A stretch of DNA of 16,455 nucleotides, from contig DLQL01000059.1 in assembly GCA_002477565.1 (NCBI GenBank), positions 1 to 16,455 on the forward strand. The letters are read 5' to 3'. Shown one piece after another: positions 14,965 to 16,455 of the stretch (position 1 is the stretch's first letter; each line of letters opens with the position of its first letter). Below the pieces are notes generated by a model, which searched no databases, was not told the origin of the DNA, and was given only the letters and a program-made list of their open reading frames with translations. The position numbers were made by a program, and so were the translations under genes. This DNA is from Flavobacteriaceae bacterium UBA7433 (GTDB lineage Bacteria; Bacteroidota; Bacteroidia; Flavobacteriales; Flavobacteriaceae).

Positions 14965-16251
14965 TTATCGGTTTTCTCTGCTGGAAAAACTTCTCAAGTT
15001 TTCACCGACATACAATTGACGAGGCCGTCCAATCGGCTCGTTGTTTTCTCTCATTTCTTTCCATTGTGCAATCCAACCTGGCAAACGACCAATCGCAAAC
15101 ATGACGGTAAACATTTCTACTGGAATTCCAAGCGCTCTGTAGATGATTCCAGAATAAAAGTCTACGTTGGGATACAAATTTCGGGTTTTGAAATACGTGT
15201 CGTTCAAGGCGACTTCCGCCAAGCCTTTGGCAATATCTAGTACTGGATCTACGATACCTAAGTCTGCCAGTACTTCTTCAGCAGCTACTTGGATGATTTT
15301 GGCTCTTGGATCAAAATTTTTGTAAACCCTGTGTCCAAAACCCATCAGTCGAAAAGGATCGCTTTTGTCTTTCGCCTTTGCGATGTATTTGTGGTAATCT
15401 CCTCCGTCGTTTTTGATGTCTTCCAACATTTCTATGACAGCTTGGTTGGCACCTCCGTGAAGCGGCCCCCAAAGCGCAGAAATTCCTGCAGAAATAGAAG
15501 CGTACAAACCGGCATGTGAAGACCCAACAATTCTCACGGTTGAAGTAGAACAGTTTTGCTCGTGGTCCGCGTGTAAAATCAACAACTTATCCAGTGCATT
15601 CAAAACAATGGGATTGATGGCAAACTCTTCGTTGGGTTTGTTGAACATCATCTTGTACAAATTTTCCACATAGCCTAAGCTTTTCGAACCGTATTCCAAA
15701 GGCAAGCCTTCTTTTTTACGCAAGGTCCATGCAGCCAACACAGGGAATTTAGCCATAATTTTCACGATGGCTTTGTACATCTCTTCTTCAGAGTCTACGT
15801 TGACAGATTCAGGATTGAAAGCAATCAAAGAGCTTGTCAATGCAGAAACAACTCCCATGGGATGTGCAGACTTTGGAAAGCCGTGCAAAATCTTTTTCAT
15901 TTCTTCGTCTACCAAAGATTCACTTTGGATGTCTGCCTGAAATTGTTCCAATTGCGCCTCTGTTGGCAATTCTCCGAAAATGAGCAGGTAAGAAGTTTCT
16001 AAAAAGTCTGATTTTTCAGCCAAGTCTTCGATCGCATAGCCACGGTATCTCAAAATTCCTTTTTCTCCATCCAAAAAAGTAACGGCACTTTTGCAAGAAC
16101 CTGTGTTTTTATAACCCGCATCCAAAGTGATGAGGCCTCCCGTAGCGCCTCGCAGGGTTTTGATATCGATGGCTGTTTCCTTTTCTGTTCCTTTTAACAA
16201 TGGAAACTCGAATTCTTGACCGTTTATTTTGAGTGTTGCAATTTCTGACAT
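14965..16251 (-). CDS. gltA: Citrate synthase (type II)
   Basis: 428 aa; condenses oxaloacetate and acetyl-CoA to citrate, the entry step of the TCA cycle. The start at 16251 (MSEIATLKINGQEFEFP) gives the N-terminal beta domain typical of hexameric type II bacterial enzymes. Catalytic residues are all visible: His265 in GPLHGGANQ, His307 in GFGHRVYK and Asp364 in NVDFYSGI. Other signatures are the HADHEQNCSTSTVR stretch (227-240), with Arg318-Lys region substrate contacts nearby, and GRPRQLYVG near the end. The C-terminal end (ENLRSFSSRENR) is serine-rich, but length is normal. A TAnnTTTG promoter box lies about 45 bp upstream, and a hairpin follows the stop, so it may be transcribed alone or with read-through into the CtlX-like gene. 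Confidence 0.97.
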   Translation of the reverse strand: MSEIATLKINGQEFEFPLLKGTEKETAIDIKTLRGATGGLITLDAGYKNTGSCKSAVTFLDGEKGILRYRGYAIEDLAEKSDFLETSYLLIFGELPTEAQLEQFQADIQSESLVDEEMKKILHGFPKSAHPMGVVSALTSSLIAFNPESVNVDSEEEMYKAIVKIMAKFPVLAAWTLRKKEGLPLEYGSKSLGYVENLYKMMFNKPNEEFAINPIVLNALDKLLILHADHEQNCSTSTVRIVGSSHAGLYASISAGISALWGPLHGGANQAVIEMLEDIKNDGGDYHKYIAKAKDKSDPFRLMGFGHRVYKNFDPRAKIIQVAAEEVLADLGIVDPVLDIAKGLAEVALNDTYFKTRNLYPNVDFYSGIIYRALGIPVEMFTVMFAIGRLPGWIAQWKEMRENNEPIGRPRQLYVGENLRSFSSRENR

Positions 16252-16294
16252 AATATTTATTTGATATTTCTAATTCCTAGCGATGGAGTTTTTG

Positions 16295-16302
16295 CAAATT
16301 TA
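16295..16302 (-). promoter_or_regulatory. Candidate gltA -7 box
   Basis: Minus strand reads TAAATTTG, a full TAnnTTTG match, placing the start of transcription roughly 35-40 nt before the gltA ATG. No clear TTTG occurs 19-21 nt upstream. Confidence 0.45.
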
Positions 16303-16455
16303 CACAAATTCAAGTTTCTTATCCCGAAAATCTTGTTAAAAATAACCTGCAAATCCTGAGATTTCTTAAATAAATCGCGAAATAAAATTTTGGGCTACGG
16401 GCTTCTTTTTAATTTGCAAAAAAAGAGTATTATGAACAGGTTAAATGTGTGGTTT

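Noticed and set aside
16432..16455. Start of a rightward gene (ATG AAC AGG...) at the right edge
   Set aside because: Only eight codons are visible with no recognisable motif and no good promoter (TTAATTTG at 16409-16416 is off consensus); it may be real but cannot be supported.

Overview
The window looks like a chromosomal core segment from a member of the Bacteroidota, most likely class Flavobacteriia. The basis is the family-level sequence of GlmM, six-domain S1, ClpC and citrate synthase, weak or absent Shine-Dalgarno sites, A/T-rich gaps, and several candidate promoters of the Bacteroidota type (-7 box TAnnTTTG). No rRNA, tRNA, CRISPR array, insertion sequence or prophage gene was seen.

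Layout, left to right: glmM (minus, 3' end cut by the window edge); rpsA (minus) with its own terminator; a 395-bp divergent gap; deaD-type RNA helicase and rlmD (both plus, separated by a terminator); a bidirectional terminator; a secreted TPR protein and gyrA (both minus, 19 bp apart, gyrA first in transcription); a 256-bp divergent gap; clpC (plus); a terminator shared with a convergent amidinotransferase-family gene (minus); and gltA (minus), which runs almost to the right end. Most of this is housekeeping: cell-wall precursor synthesis (GlmM), translation and RNA maturation (S1, DeaD, RlmD), DNA topology (GyrA), proteolysis (ClpC) and the TCA cycle (GltA).

The unusual locus is the amidinotransferase gene downstream of gltA. 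Its body is a CtlX-type (citrulline-utilisation hydrolase/FN0238-type) protein. The C-terminal motif that normally carries the nucleophilic cysteine reads G-G-S-V-G-S-M, so Ser stands where Cys is expected and Gly where Arg is expected. In addition, the first 33 codons resemble the N-terminus of a different family, the DDAH/arginine-deiminase-type protein that I recall lying between gltA and ctlX in many flavobacteria. The simplest reading is that an internal deletion removed nearly all of that ddaH-like gene and joined its 5' end in frame to ctlX, giving a chimeric and probably catalytically altered protein. Other points of note are a probable leaderless rlmD mRNA and two perfect palindromes over the putative -33 regions of clpC and deaD.
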